Source of the DNA: Spiroplasma poulsonii
GTDB lineage: Bacteria; Bacillota_I; Bacilli_A; Mycoplasmatales; Mycoplasmataceae
NCBI RefSeq assembly: GCF_009866525.1
Contig: NZ_CM020866.1
Span: 291,655-355,654, forward strand
DNA length: 64,000 nucleotides
Direction: 5' to 3'
A model generated the notes under the pieces. The model was not told the origin of the DNA. It did not search any database and saw nothing but the letters and a program-made list of their open reading frames with translations. Below are positions 21,436 to 32,060 of the stretch, piece after piece; position 1 is the stretch's first letter, and each line of letters opens with the position of its first letter. Made by a program: the position numbers and the translations under genes.

Positions 21436-21465
21436 TTAATGCAGTATAATCACAATAATAAACAT
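21436..21465 (-). CDS. Nine-residue leader ORF with near-perfect Shine-Dalgarno
   Basis: AAAGGAGGTG then ATG five bases later encodes MFIIVIILH and TAA. Its stop lies three bases from the base of the 210-nt hairpin. Such a strong RBS on so short an ORF, followed by a giant stem, looks like a leader-peptide attenuator for the S1 gene, but no direct proof exists in the sequence. Confidence 0.4.
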   Translation of the reverse strand: MFIIVIILH

Positions 21466-21505
21466 ATATTCACCTCCTTTCTAAAATAAACATATTTAAA
21501 AATGC

Positions 21506-21542
21506 TTGACTTGCATATATATATATATATATATAATGTCAA
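21506..21542. promoter_or_regulatory. Overlapping divergent promoters on a (TA)n tract
   Basis: On +, TTGACT (21506-21511) and TATAAT (21532-21537) flank a 21-nt alternating AT run (21515-21535) and point to the RIP gene. On -, TTGACA (21537-21542) and TATATG (21514-21519, 17-bp spacer) point to the mini-ORF and S1 gene. Gain or loss of TA units changes both spacers at once; the + spacer is now 20 bp, longer than optimal. Confidence 0.6.
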
Positions 21543-21588
21543 TAGGTCTTGATAAAAATTTGCAAGATTAAATAAAGGAAATAACGAA

Positions 21589-22935
21589 ATGAAAAAACTT
21601 TTAAGTTTATTAAGTGTATTAACTATTAGTGGAACTACAATGCCAACATTGGTTGCTAATATAAGTTATCCTTACAATAATTCAGATACAAGAATATCTT
21701 TTCAAGATAATCATGAAGAATGAGGATGGGGACCATCAAGAGGAAGAATTGATTTTAATGTTTTATCAAAAAAAATTGAATTTGGTGGTTTTGGATATGC
21801 TGATAATAAATTTGATACTTCAGTAACTATTCGTATTACAGATGAAAATAAAAATATTGTTAAAACAATTTTTATTAATAAAAATAAATCTTTAAATGAT
21901 ATTATTAGAGAATATAATTTACAAAATGGTATTGATTATAAAAATGGTTATTCTATTGATATTTGATCAGAAAAAGCAAATTCAACAATTTTTCATTATA
22001 AAAATAATTTAAATAATCGTGTATGAAATCTTTCAACCGGACCTCATACTGAAAAATTTATAATAATGAATGATAAATTGTGAGAGCCAAATATTTTAAT
22101 AGAAAAATTTCCTAATTTAATAACTAGACCATTAGTTAGACGAACAAGTAATAATAATCAAAATAATTATGCACCAAATTTAGTAATAGATGAATGAGAT
22201 GACAATCTTAGTCAATATTATGATTCTTTAATTAGTGTTGTAGATTATTTAAATAGAGAAGGAATAATAGAACAATTTGGCAGAACGAACGGCACTTACC
22301 GTTTAACTAACCAAAATGGATATTTTATTATAGGTATACAATTTCAAGGTTTATCTAGTTTAAATAATACTGTTGAATTAGTTTTTGATAGATCAAATTT
22401 ATATCTTCAAGGATTTATATTAAGAGAAGATAATGGTAGACAAAATAGTGCTGATGGAACATATTATTATTTTTCAGATAGTACTTATAGAACAAATTTA
22501 GGAATTAATCATTTAACTAATGTTAATTTAAATTTTGGAGGAAGTTATACTAATTTAATCGCTGATGGAGATCTTAATATTTCTTCACAATCATTATTTA
22601 GTTCTTTTCGATTTTTAGCATCTTTTAATAATAGCAATCAACAAAGAATAAATATATCATCAAATTTAATGCGTATAATTTTAGCTACTTCAGAATCACT
22701 TAGATTTAACAATATAATTAGTACGATTCAACGTAATAATAATCCTATTTCATGGAGAAGCTATTTCTCAAATTTATTAACTAATTGAGGTTCAATGAGT
22801 CAAGAATTTATAAGACGAGTAAATAATATGAATAATGGTGTGCAAATTTGAGATCCTGTTAATGATAATTCTAGTAGAATTTCTCCAGCTTTAATGGCTT
22901 TTCTTTTAAATATAAGAATATTAAATAATAAATAA
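21589..22935 (+). CDS. Secreted ribosome-inactivating protein (type I RIP, Shiga/ricin A fold)
   Basis: 448 residues. A signal peptide (MKKLLSLLSVLTISGTTMPTLVA) has no lipobox Cys. Residues 24-225 form an unassigned N-terminal region. Residues about 230-445 are an rRNA N-glycosidase domain: Tyr272 in RSNLYLQGF, YYYFSD, Tyr320 in NFGGSYTNL, catalytic Glu369 and Arg372 in ATSESLRFNNI, and Trp400 in NWGSMSQE. All five catalytic positions known from ricin A are present. RIPs depurinate the sarcin-ricin adenine of 28S rRNA. RIPs of Spiroplasma symbionts are known to damage parasites of the insect host; this one lies inside a prophage. RBS AAAGGAAATAACGAA. Confidence 0.9.
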
Positions 22936-22949
22936 TTAAAATTTCTTAT

Positions 22950-22978
22950 AATAGGAATAAATTGAGTTTATTCCTATT
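22950..22978 (+). terminator. Rho-independent terminator of the RIP gene
   Basis: AATAGGAATAAA/TTTATTCCTATT, loop TTGAG minus shared bases, then a T run, just after the RIP stop. Confidence 0.85.
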
Positions 22979-23024
22979 TTTAATTAAATTATCAAAATTT
23001 ATAAAAAACACAAAGGAGATAAAT

Positions 23025-23510
23025 ATGAAAAAAATATTAAGTCTTTTAGGAACAATAACTTTAATTGGAACAAGTACAACCAGTTTAGTTGCTTGTAATA
23101 CATCACAATATAGTGAAGAACAATTAAAAAAACAAAAAGAAAAATACAAAATAGATACAAAAGATGGTATTTTAGAATGAATAGCACCACAAGAAAAACC
23201 ATTTAATCAAATTGATAATAAATGATATTTTGTTGTATGAAAAACTAATAATTGAAATATTACTAAGTTTAAAAATAATACTTTAATAAATAGATGACAT
23301 CCAAGTATTGAAATTGACAATAAAAATGAAGATTAAAATTATAAATTAAATTTAGAATGAATAAGGGGACATGGAACAATCGTTATTCGTTCTTATAGTG
23401 TTATAAGTGATTGACCTGCTCCTAGATTTAAAACAATTTATCGATGAAATTTAGATACAAATATGCCCAATTTAATTGTTGGTAAAGATGGTATTATAAA
23501 AGTTAATTAA
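23025..23510 (+). pseudogene. Chimeric lipoprotein with nonsense codon
   Basis: Starts after AAAGGAGATAAAT with a lipoprotein signal (MKKILSLLGTITLIGTSTTSLVACN, lipobox LVAC). From codon 58 (KPFNQIDNKWYF) to about residue 142 the sequence matches, at DNA level, part of the phage protein on the opposite strand at 24347-24601. A TAA at 23334 (GAA in the other copy) stops it at 103 residues; the frame would otherwise run to 161. A surface-exposed phage-derived module is a possible original role, for example receptor masking, but this is inference. Confidence 0.7.
23196..23450 (+). repeat. Inverted duplication, copy A
   Basis: About 255 bp nearly identical to the reverse complement of 24347-24601. 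It starts at AAACCATTTAAT and ends at TCGATGAAAT. Confidence 0.85.
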
Positions 23511-23511
23511 T

Positions 23512-23541
23512 AAAAAAGTCATTTATTAAAATGACTTTTTT
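23512..23541. terminator. Bidirectional terminator
   Basis: AAAAAAGTCATTT and AAATGACTTTTTT, 13-bp perfect arms with a 4-base loop, between the convergent lipoprotein remnant and the leftward structural operon. Confidence 0.85.
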
Positions 23542-25967
23542 ATATTTCTAATGTAATTAATGATAATTTTTCATTGTTTTTATTAAATAGTTGTAAATTA
23601 TCAATATTAATTTGTTCTCTTACTGATGGATATAAAAATATTACACTATTTGATTGTTTTAGAAAATTAACAACCGCAATGTTTGAATAAGATTTTTCAT
23701 CTTCAATACCATTTTTATATAAATATCAAACATTAAATTCTATTAATTGTAAATATGTATCTCTATCTTTTCCGCTGACTTTAGTTCCAATTTGTGTTTT
23801 TTCGATTAATTCTAAGTTTATATATTTTCCTTCAATAATTTTTTCATTTGGTTTTTCAATAAAAATATTTATATCATAGCTTCCATAACCTCATATACCA
23901 GATATTTCAATTTGATTTAAATTAAATAATTTTTTATCATAAGTTATTTTAATATTATCTACAACTAAATTTTTAGTCATATCCATTCAAAATGTTTTAG
24001 AATAAAGTAATCTATATCGTTGTGAATAATAGTCTAAATAGTCTTCTATTTTGTTATTAGAAACAATTAAACTAATTAAATATTTACCATATTCGCCATC
24101 AGATAATTTAATTTCTGCTGGAATAAGAGAAGGAATATTGTTTGTTTCTAATTCATTTGTTATTGATAATCAATTAAAATAATTTGCTTCTAATTTATAA
24201 ATAGGGTTTTCTGAAATATCTTTGTTTTTAGAATTTATTTTAATTTCATTATCATCATTGTTAATGTTATTTTGTTGTTTTAAATTTCAATCTGTAATTT
24301 GTCCTGTATTTGGATTAATTTGAGGTTTAAGAGGTTCATCAATACCATTTCATCGATAAATTGTTTTAAATCTAGGAGCAGGTCAATCACTTATAACACT
24401 ATAAGAGCGAATAACGATTGTTCCATGTCCCCTTATTCATTCTAAATTTAATTTATAATTTTCATCTTCATTTTTACTGTCAATTTCAATACTTGGATGT
24501 CATCTATTTATTAAAGTATTATTTTTAAACTTAGTAATATTTCAGTTATTAGTTTTTCAAACAACAAAATAATACTTATTATCAACTGTATTAAATGGTT
24601 TATCATTTGCATAAACTTCTTGTCAATAATTTATTGGTTCAGGTGGAATGGGGGCGTTATCACTAAAATTAAAATATAATGAATTTAATTGAACTTTACA
24701 ATGTTCGAATAATCAATATCCTATTTCTGTTGTTGAATTAGGGGTTGATATTAATTCAAAATAATATGGAGCAATTAATTTAACATCATCATTATAACCT
24801 TTATTAATGGCATATTTGCTATACGTATAATTTGAAAGCATATAAATAATTTGTTTAAATCTTTTAACAGATTGATCATTAATAGATGTAGAATTATCTA
24901 ATTTTCAGTTTTCAAATAAACCATCAATAACATCTTCGGGTTTTTGTCCTTCAAATTTTTGACGTAGTTCAGCTGCTTTATTGTTAGGATTACCTTTTTC
25001 ATCGTATTTTGCCCCCTGAAATTTTCTATCATAATTATAACGATATGTTAAATAATTTAATAAAACTTTTTCTAAACCATTCTTATTTACTAAATCTAAA
25101 ATATCTTTACCTTGAATATAGTTTTGGGCGATACTTCATGGTAAAAAACTTTCGGTAAATCAATACTGAAATATTCGTACATTAGGACTAGTTTCAATTG
25201 GCATTGATAATAATGGAACTAAACTAGCATTTTCAATATTTGATGATGGATAAGAATAAACACCATTGACATTACCTCAACACTTAATATTTCCAAACAA
25301 CATTGATTTAGGGTACTTAATTTTAATCCCAGTAAAAACAGTATTCTCGGGCAATGATTTTTGTAAAACTAAGTGAATACTATTCTGATTTTTTCATTTA
25401 AAATCAGTCACTTTAACTAAATGAGTAGATTTAATAATGTTAACTTCATCTGGTGAATAAGGGCGTTTGTATTCTTCAATGATATAGCATTCATTTTTAT
25501 TGTCTTCGGTAATTGGTTCATTAATAGATACTACTTTTAAGTCGTAAGATTCTAAAAATGTTTTATCTTGTTTTGAAATATCATTAATTAAGATATCTTT
25601 TTCATCAATCATCACATAACTTGTACTATTATCTTGGATTGTGGTGTTTTGCTGAATTTGTAATTTAAAATTAAAGTCACTAATTTCATAACCAATAATT
25701 TTAATATATTCATCTTTGTCAATAAAACCGATTTTAACGCTATTTTGAGAGTAGTTTAAGGTAGGTTTTTGTTTTTGTCTTAACAAGATTATTAATTTTA
25801 TAAATATATAAGGTTCTGGCACGGTCTTCTGTAAATAATTGTTCTAAGTCAGGGTCGCTATATTGTGATTGATTAGCAAAATCTAGCGGAATACTATCAA
25901 TTGAATAATCAATTGGTTCATCATTTTCTGATAATTGTGCTAACATTTTTTCTGATGGTTTTAACAT
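23540..25967 (-). pseudogene. Large phage structural/tail-type protein, frameshifted near its start
   Basis: Last gene of the leftward operon. It opens MLKPSEKMLAQLSENDEPID and reaches TEDRARTLYIYKINNL, then must change to the +1 frame in the A-rich AAGACAAAAACAAAAACC stretch near 25770. It then runs 650-plus residues to 23540 (SQNSVKIGFIDKDEYIK ... NNEKLSLITLEI). No known domain; long polar beta-rich composition and position suggest a tail, fibre or receptor-binding protein. Residues from NDKPFNTVDN to FKTIYRWN are duplicated in the lipoprotein at 23025. Either an indel or an unusual +1 frameshift. Confidence 0.6.
24347..24601 (-). repeat. Inverted duplication, copy B
   Basis: Reverse-complement partner of 23196-23450, within the large structural gene. 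Here the frame is open (GAA at the codon that is TAA in copy A), so this is probably the parent copy. Confidence 0.85.
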
Positions 25968-25981
25968 TATTCTTGTTCTTC

Positions 25982-27220
25982 TTATCCATTAGGTATATTG
26001 ATAATAGTTTCGTTATTTTTTAGTTGTCTGTTTAAAGTAGCATTTACTGGTAAACGAATATCAACAATTAACTCGTCAATATTTTTAATATTGAATGTTC
26101 TACCGTTTAAAATCGCATTATCATATTTAATTAACTTAATAATAAATTCAGTTAATTTAATTTCTCTAATATATATCATTTGTTCATATGATGCGTTTGT
26201 TTGAATATTTACTCCCGCAACTTCTGCTTGAGTTTGTTGGGCTCCTTTAGCGATTGCGGGAACATAATGGCGATTTATTTTATAGTAATTAGTTAATAAT
26301 CAATCATATATTTTGGTTAATTGTTCACCTTTAAAATTACCAGCAATATAGTCTACTGGTTGAAAATTACTATCAGGGTCTCCTTCAACTAATAACAAGT
26401 CATTTTCAATAAATGAAGCTAACATTTTGCTAATTTCTTGGTCAACTACACCAGTAACTCCATTAGTATTAATGGTAAATTTACCACTATTTAATAATGG
26501 GTCTAACATTATCTTTTCAGCAATAATATCTAAAATACTAGCGAATTGTTTGCCATAACGAGCAGAAGGTTCAAAATTAGGGTTGTTAGGAATAATTTCA
26601 ATTGGAATAAAATTAAGTGGTAATATTTCTTTTCTTTGTAATGTTGTATAGTTATTTCATTTTACATCATCAATATATAAATCGGTAATAGTACTGTATA
26701 ATCGTGTTTTTAACTTTCTAATAACTTTTACTTGTTTAGTTATATAATCAATTTCTAATTTTTCAGTAATAAAAACACTCTGGTCATTTTTAATATAAGG
26801 ATCATAATCAAAAGTACAAGATACTAAATTACCCAATTCGTCATATTGGTCATTGTAAAAATCAATCGTAATAAAATTAAGTTTTGAATTATTAGCAAAA
26901 ATAAAGTATGCACCTTTACCATTTTTATTAATTTTATATTCGTTATATCAATTCTTATTAGTAAAGTCTTGCATTTTTAAAAAGTTATTAATTAATTTAG
27001 TATCTAATTGTTGATTAGTAAGTGGATTATAAATGCTAATTTCTAAATCTCGTGGATTTAAAAAATTAGCATTATCTTCACAAATTCTTTTTTCTAAAAT
27101 TTCATTATGTTTTTGAACAGTAACATTTTTACGATTAGTAATCGTTGATGCTAAATTAAGATAGTAACTATCAATATCATATTCTTTTTTTAATTTCTTT
27201 TTGGCTGGTAACAATCCCAT
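25982..27220 (-). CDS. Putative portal / head-tail connector protein
   Basis: 412 residues, start after AAAGAGGTGTTATAA, MGLLPAKKKLKKEYDIDSYYL. The central half (ARYGKQFASILDIIAEKIMLDPLLNSGKF, ISKMLASFIENDLLLVEGD, EQLTKIYDWLLTNYYKINRHYVPAIAKGAQQTQAEVAG) has the long amphipathic helices and the mutation-tolerant loop order common to portal proteins. The assignment rests on size, order relative to capsid genes and overall look, not on a defined motif. 14 bases separate it from the next gene. Confidence 0.45.
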
Positions 27221-27233
27221 TTATAACACCTCT

Positions 27234-27503
27234 TTATTTTGTATCTTCTTTTTTAATAACATCTTCAATACTATCTTGTTTTTGTTGTTTGTTATGAGTT
27301 TTGATAAATCTAATAGTTTCAATAATTAAAACAACAACCCCAAAACCATTAAGCATTGCACCAATAATTACATATGCAGGTCAACCAATCCCTAATTTAG
27401 TAGGTCCTATAAAACAAATAATAATTCCTGCGATAAAAAACAATGATGAAACTCCAAAGATTTTCAAAAACATAATTACATCTTTAACTTCTACTTTTGG
27501 CAT
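27234..27503 (-). CDS. Small two-TM phage membrane protein, holin-like
   Basis: 89 residues: MPKVEVKDVIMFLKIF, two hydrophobic segments (VSSLFFIAGIIICFIG; YVIIGAMLNGFGVVVLIIE) joined by a short GPTKLGIGW turn, then a charged Lys/Gln/Asp tail. The size and topology fit class II holins, but no lysin is present, as expected for a wall-less host. It could instead help egress or virion assembly at the membrane. RBS AGGAAGGAGATG. Confidence 0.6.
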
Positions 27504-27518
27504 AAAAACATCTCCTTC

Positions 27519-28697
27519 CTAACTTACTTTTTTTCTTTCAATATACAATCCTTTAATTTCAACACTATTTGATATTGATGATAATTTAAACTCACCTTCA
27601 GGAAATAATTGAATGGTAATTCAACCACTTGGATTATTTCCATATGATATTCCACTTGCTAATTGACCTTTAAAATTTATATGCGTAATTATATATAGTT
27701 CTATCTCAAGCGTTGTATAACACCATAAACGATAATAATATTCTGACTTATTAAAATTTTTAATTTTATATCCTTTAGAATCTTGAACAAAATCACTAGT
27801 ATTAACAACTTCTCAATCATTTGGTATTTTAGGTAAATCTTTTTTCTGTAAATAAAATTTATCAATATATTTAGTAGTACCAAAGGTATCATCTGTACTC
27901 TCAATTCCTGCAACACCACCATCGATAACATCATAATTCGCAACTATTTTACTTCCACCAAAACTAGGGTCTCAAATTCTTAATTCCCCTGTTTCAACAT
28001 TAAAATCAGCATTATTATTTTTACTGGCGTTTGACATTAAAGTAATTTTATTTTGTTTTAAATCTGAAACTTCAATTTTTCCATCATCATTTTTAATGAT
28101 AGTTTTATTATCAAATGGAACATTTATTTCATTATTGTTATTTTTAACAATACTTTTATTGTCAATCTTAATTTTTTCTTTTTCTATTAAAGCATCAACT
28201 TCTAATTGTGTATAATATGCTTCTAAATCTATCATTGTTAAATCAATATCTTCTTTTTGAAAAGTACGAAACATTTTCTTTAAAGTTGTTAGATTAGCTA
28301 ATGATTTTACATAGGTGGGCAATAAACCTTGTCATGTTGCCATTGGGTCATTTTGAGAAGAATAATTAATATCACCAACATTCATAGATGCTGAAGTAAA
28401 GAATTCAATCGGAATACGATTAAATATTCAGTGTTCAACCGTAATAAATACCATGTTAATACATATTTTCTTCAATAACGGGTCTTTAAATGTTTCAAAC
28501 TTTAATTTTGAAAATGGATAATTCAAATAGGAATTAATCATATTTTGGGCTCTTAAAGCAAATGTTTTAAATCATAATTCTACATCACCTTTAAAGAACT
28601 TATTATAACGAACTGGAACTTGTGTAATTTTACCTGTCATTGGATTAAAATTATTATAATTTTCCAAAGTAACATTTTGTCATAATTCATTTAACAT
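27519..28697 (-). CDS. Phage structural protein of unknown role
   Basis: 392 residues, start after [33 protein letters not shown]. The N-terminal half is helical ([38 protein letters not shown]). The middle has tandem D-N-K-(S/T)-I-(V/I)-K-N repeats ([34 protein letters not shown]) typical of elongated tail or fibre shafts. The C-terminal half looks beta-rich ([19 protein letters not shown] ... [12 protein letters not shown]). Probably a head-tail adaptor or tail-spike protein; unproven. Confidence 0.65.
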
Positions 28698-28709
28698 TTA
28701 ATCATCTCC

Positions 28710-30302
28710 TTATCATTTACTTTTTTTAGAATATATTTTCTTTAATATAAATTTTTTACTATTTAGTAATGTTTTTGTTTTAATTGTTTTGTTTAAATCT
28801 TGGTTTGCTCTGAATTGTTTGTATGTTTGAAACGCTAAACCACCACCCAACAAACTAGTAACCGCACTGTTTTCTAGTGTTTTTAACATTTTATCTTTAT
28901 TAGTAAGATTGTTTTTAAATTGTTCTTGCAATTTTAATACCTTAGCAATTGTTCGATATATTTTAAAACTATCTTTTACGATTTGTTGATAAGAAACTGG
29001 AGCAAAAGAAACTAAATTAAATAAACTTGCTTTTTTAAATCCTCAGCCAATAAACCATTCACTGTTCATATAGAATTTAAAAGGTTCAGAAGCCAAAACA
29101 AACTGTTCTGCTTTGATTAAAGTTGTCATAACGACAATAGGGGCATATTGCGTATTTTTATAATATATTGTTAAAGCAACTTCACCGGCAACTGATAAAG
29201 GAGCAATTTTAACTGCTAAAAAAACATCAGAACCATAGGCAAAAGGTAATAATTGGCCTTTTTTAATAGCCTTAGTTTCAAATTTAGATAATATTTTTTT
29301 AGTTTTATCAGTAATTTTATTAATTACTTTTTGTTTAATAGCAATTATTTGTTTTTCAATTGGGGCTAATAATTTTTTAGTTACTTTTTGAATATAAAAA
29401 TTTGGGTTTAAATGATTTAAAATTTTATTTAATTTAATTGGTATTTGATGTAAAATATTTAATAATTTATTATTAAATATTTTACTGCCCCGCATTAAAT
29501 TAGCATTTAATAGTAGGTTTTTACCAACACCTTTTTTATGAAGATTGGCCATAATTTTATATCATTCATCAGTATTTATTTTGCTTATTTTATTAATATT
29601 TAACCCATATTCAGACAATCATTTATTAGCATTTTTTTCATTTACGCTTGGTATTTTTTGAACTAATTTAGGACTTATTTTTTGAATATTTTTCTCAATT
29701 TTTAATAAATTATTAATTGTTTCTAAATTAGAAACTTTAAAACCTCTATAAAAATCATTTCGTGCTAATTTTCCAATTGTATATAATAAAGTTTCATTAT
29801 TAGCCTGTTTTGTAAAATCAAATATTAATTTATCAGATAAAATCTTTTTACCCGTAACTTGGCTTACAATATCTTCTAAATTATTAGCAGTTATTAACCC
29901 TAATTTTTCAAGTAATTTATTTTCTTTGGCTAATTTTAAAATTCTAGTTGTGCGAGCAGCCCGTGTTAATTTACCAACACCACCAATTGCTGGTAACAAA
30001 TTTAAGGCAGTACTTTTTACTGTCACTTCTGATGTTAATTTATCGTATATTTGATTTACAGCAAAATCGGTTGCTGTTTCTACTCCAAACGAGATAAATG
30101 CTGCGGCAAAATTAGATAATCCCGCACCAAGACCAATAGCAGATGCTACACCACCAGTTAAAACTGATAAACCAAGGGCTAAAACTTGAATTCCTAAAAA
30201 TTCTAATAACTGTAAACCAAAACTTTTTTCTTGTTGTTGGATTGACAATCTAGTTGGATTTTTTTTTAACAGCATAAATAAGGGCTGTTTTAGATGTTCC
30301 AA
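28710..30302 (-). CDS. Large hydrophobic/basic phage protein; true start probably at 30309 across an A9 run
   Basis: About 530 residues from TTG at 30302, which lacks an RBS. The upstream ATG at 30309 reads MPIGTSKTALIYAVKK and would join this frame if the A9 run at 30254-30262 were A8. Residues 30-90 are very hydrophobic and glycine-rich (LALGLSVLTGGVASAIGLGAGLSNFAAAFISFG), like the membrane-active internal virion proteins of short-tailed phages. The rest is Lys-rich helices. Family not recognised. The A9 run makes an on/off frameshift possible. Confidence 0.6.
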
Positions 30303-30345
30303 TTGGCATATCTATTAAACCAAAAAGTACTATTTTTTAGTACTA

Positions 30346-31572
30346 TTAATAATTTTTAATTTTAACATCAATCGGATTTGTTTGACCAGTAGCATTGTTT
30401 TTACCTTCAATTTGAACTTCAACAGTTTTATCATTTGTAATATTAATTGGTCAATCTTCACCTTTACTTTCAATAAAGTAATTGAAATCACTTTCAGTTA
30501 AAGAACTATTTACTGCTTTTACCACTTTTAAAACAACATCTTTAAATTGTGGTTTTAATTGTTCTGCTGTTGTTTGTGTTGGGTCTGTAACATGAATAGT
30601 TGGTTTATCTAATTTATTAATTTTACTAATATTAATTTTTGCAACGATATGTTTAATAATTCCTTTGGATTCAACTACTGCTCCACCTAAATATAAAACT
30701 CTTTCCATAATCAAAATATTACCCATTCCAGTACCTAACGCAGCAGCACCAACTCTTAACGGAGTATGGTCTTTTTTGCGTAAAATAAGGGGGTCATATT
30801 TTTTGCTAAATTTAAAGGCAATTGCATTAACTCCATTTGATAATAATTCAATTGTTCCTTCTGAACCATCTTTATTAATAATTGGTAATTTTTTAGGAAC
30901 CATATAGTATGTTGTTCCTTCAACAGTTTTCATTGCTCCACTCGTTTCAATTATGCTATTTATTTGGTCGTTTGCTCCAAGTTGTAACTGTAATTTATTA
31001 CGAATTCCACGAATAAAATCAGCCGAACCTAATACAACTGTTTCTGATGGGGTAAAGCCGTTTTCATATATTTTATCCATAATTTCATCGTGGATTTGTA
31101 AAGCATTTGTATCATCTGCTTTTTGTCCTTGAATAGTTGTAACTGTTCCTTTATTAATAATTTCTAAAATTTTATTGCGTTTATAAGCAACCTCAGTATC
31201 CATTGCTTGCTCAATATCGGCAGCCCAAAGATTAGGATTAAAATCACTTTCTACGGGGTCTAATTTACGAGCAAAAGTTAAAATTGTATCTAATTCAACA
31301 ATTCCATCTTCAAATTCCACTGTTGAATATTTTAGTAGGTTATCATCAGTATTAAATACTTGACCGTTTGCTCCTAGACCTTCATTGTATTTAATATTTT
31401 TCTTTCTTTTATATGTTAAACCAAACTTATTTGCTTCTTTTCATGCAAATAAAGCTTCTCAACTAAATTTTTGTTGATAAGTTTGTAAATATCATTGTTC
31501 AAATGTTTCTCGGTCTCTTTTTGTTGCTTGATTAGCAATATCTCCGAAAATTCTTTGTGGGTTTTGTGCCAT
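30346..31572 (-). CDS. Putative major capsid protein with C-terminal spiralin-like domain
   Basis: 408 residues from ATG at 31572 (AAAGAAGGAAGTAAATT): MAQNPQRIFGDIANQATK. The core (FARKLDPVESDFNPNLWAADIEQ, NKILEIINKGTVTT, GFTPSETVVLGSADFIRGI, YMVPKKLPII, DPLILRKKDHTPLRVGAAALGTG) fits a phage major capsid protein: right size, behind a scaffold-like gene and ahead of connector-like genes. The last ~80 residues (VTDPTQTTAEQLK, VVKAVNSSLTESDFNY, TVEVQIEGKNNATG) resemble the repeat module of spiralin, the major spiroplasma surface lipoprotein, and may be an external decoration domain. Confidence 0.65.
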
Positions 31573-31589
31573 AATTTACTTCCTTCTTT

Positions 31590-32048
31590 CTATTTATTAA
31601 ATACATTGTCTGTATCTAAAATATTGTTTTCTTTGTTTTCTACTTTTGGTACGCCACCAGTATTAACTGTTTGTACCTTAATTAATTCATCATAAACACT
31701 TTGTAAGTGTGCTTTAATAACTTCAATATCATCATTAATATCATAAGATTTTAGTAAGACATTTTTAAATTCGTCATTATCAGTTAAAAAATTATTGAAG
31801 TTATTAATTTCAATTTGTTTTAATTGAAGTGTTTGTTGTTCTAATTGTGAAATTAATTCATTATTTTTTGTTTGTAGTTCGTTGATTTGTTGATTGCTAT
31901 TCTCTAAATTACCTGTATTAAATTCATTAATTTCTTCAGAATTTTCTAAAATAACTTCTACCGTTTTAATATCAAAACTATCATCTTCATTTTTAATTGG
32001 TTTATCATGTTCATCAATAAGAACATATTTTACATTTTTTAATGCCAT
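31590..32048 (-). CDS. Putative capsid scaffold protein
   Basis: 152 residues, MALKNVKYVLIDEHDKPIKN, with an extended Gln/Asn/Glu-rich coiled coil in the middle (LENSNQQINELQTKNNELIS, QLEQQTLQLKQIEINN) and an acidic disordered tail. It is directly upstream of the capsid candidate with a strong AAGGAGG RBS, the usual position of a scaffold. No sequence family is evident; role inferred from coil, size and order. Confidence 0.55.
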   Translation of the reverse strand: MALKNVKYVLIDEHDKPIKNEDDSFDIKTVEVILENSEEINEFNTGNLENSNQQINELQTKNNELISQLEQQTLQLKQIEINNFNNFLTDNDEFKNVLLKSYDINDDIEVIKAHLQSVYDELIKVQTVNTGGVPKVENKENNILDTDNVFNK

Positions 32049-32060
32049 GTTTTTTCCTCC

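Noticed and set aside
21506..21542. Simple low-complexity AT tract of no significance
   Set aside because: Consensus-like -35 hexamers on both strands at the right distance argue for promoter function.
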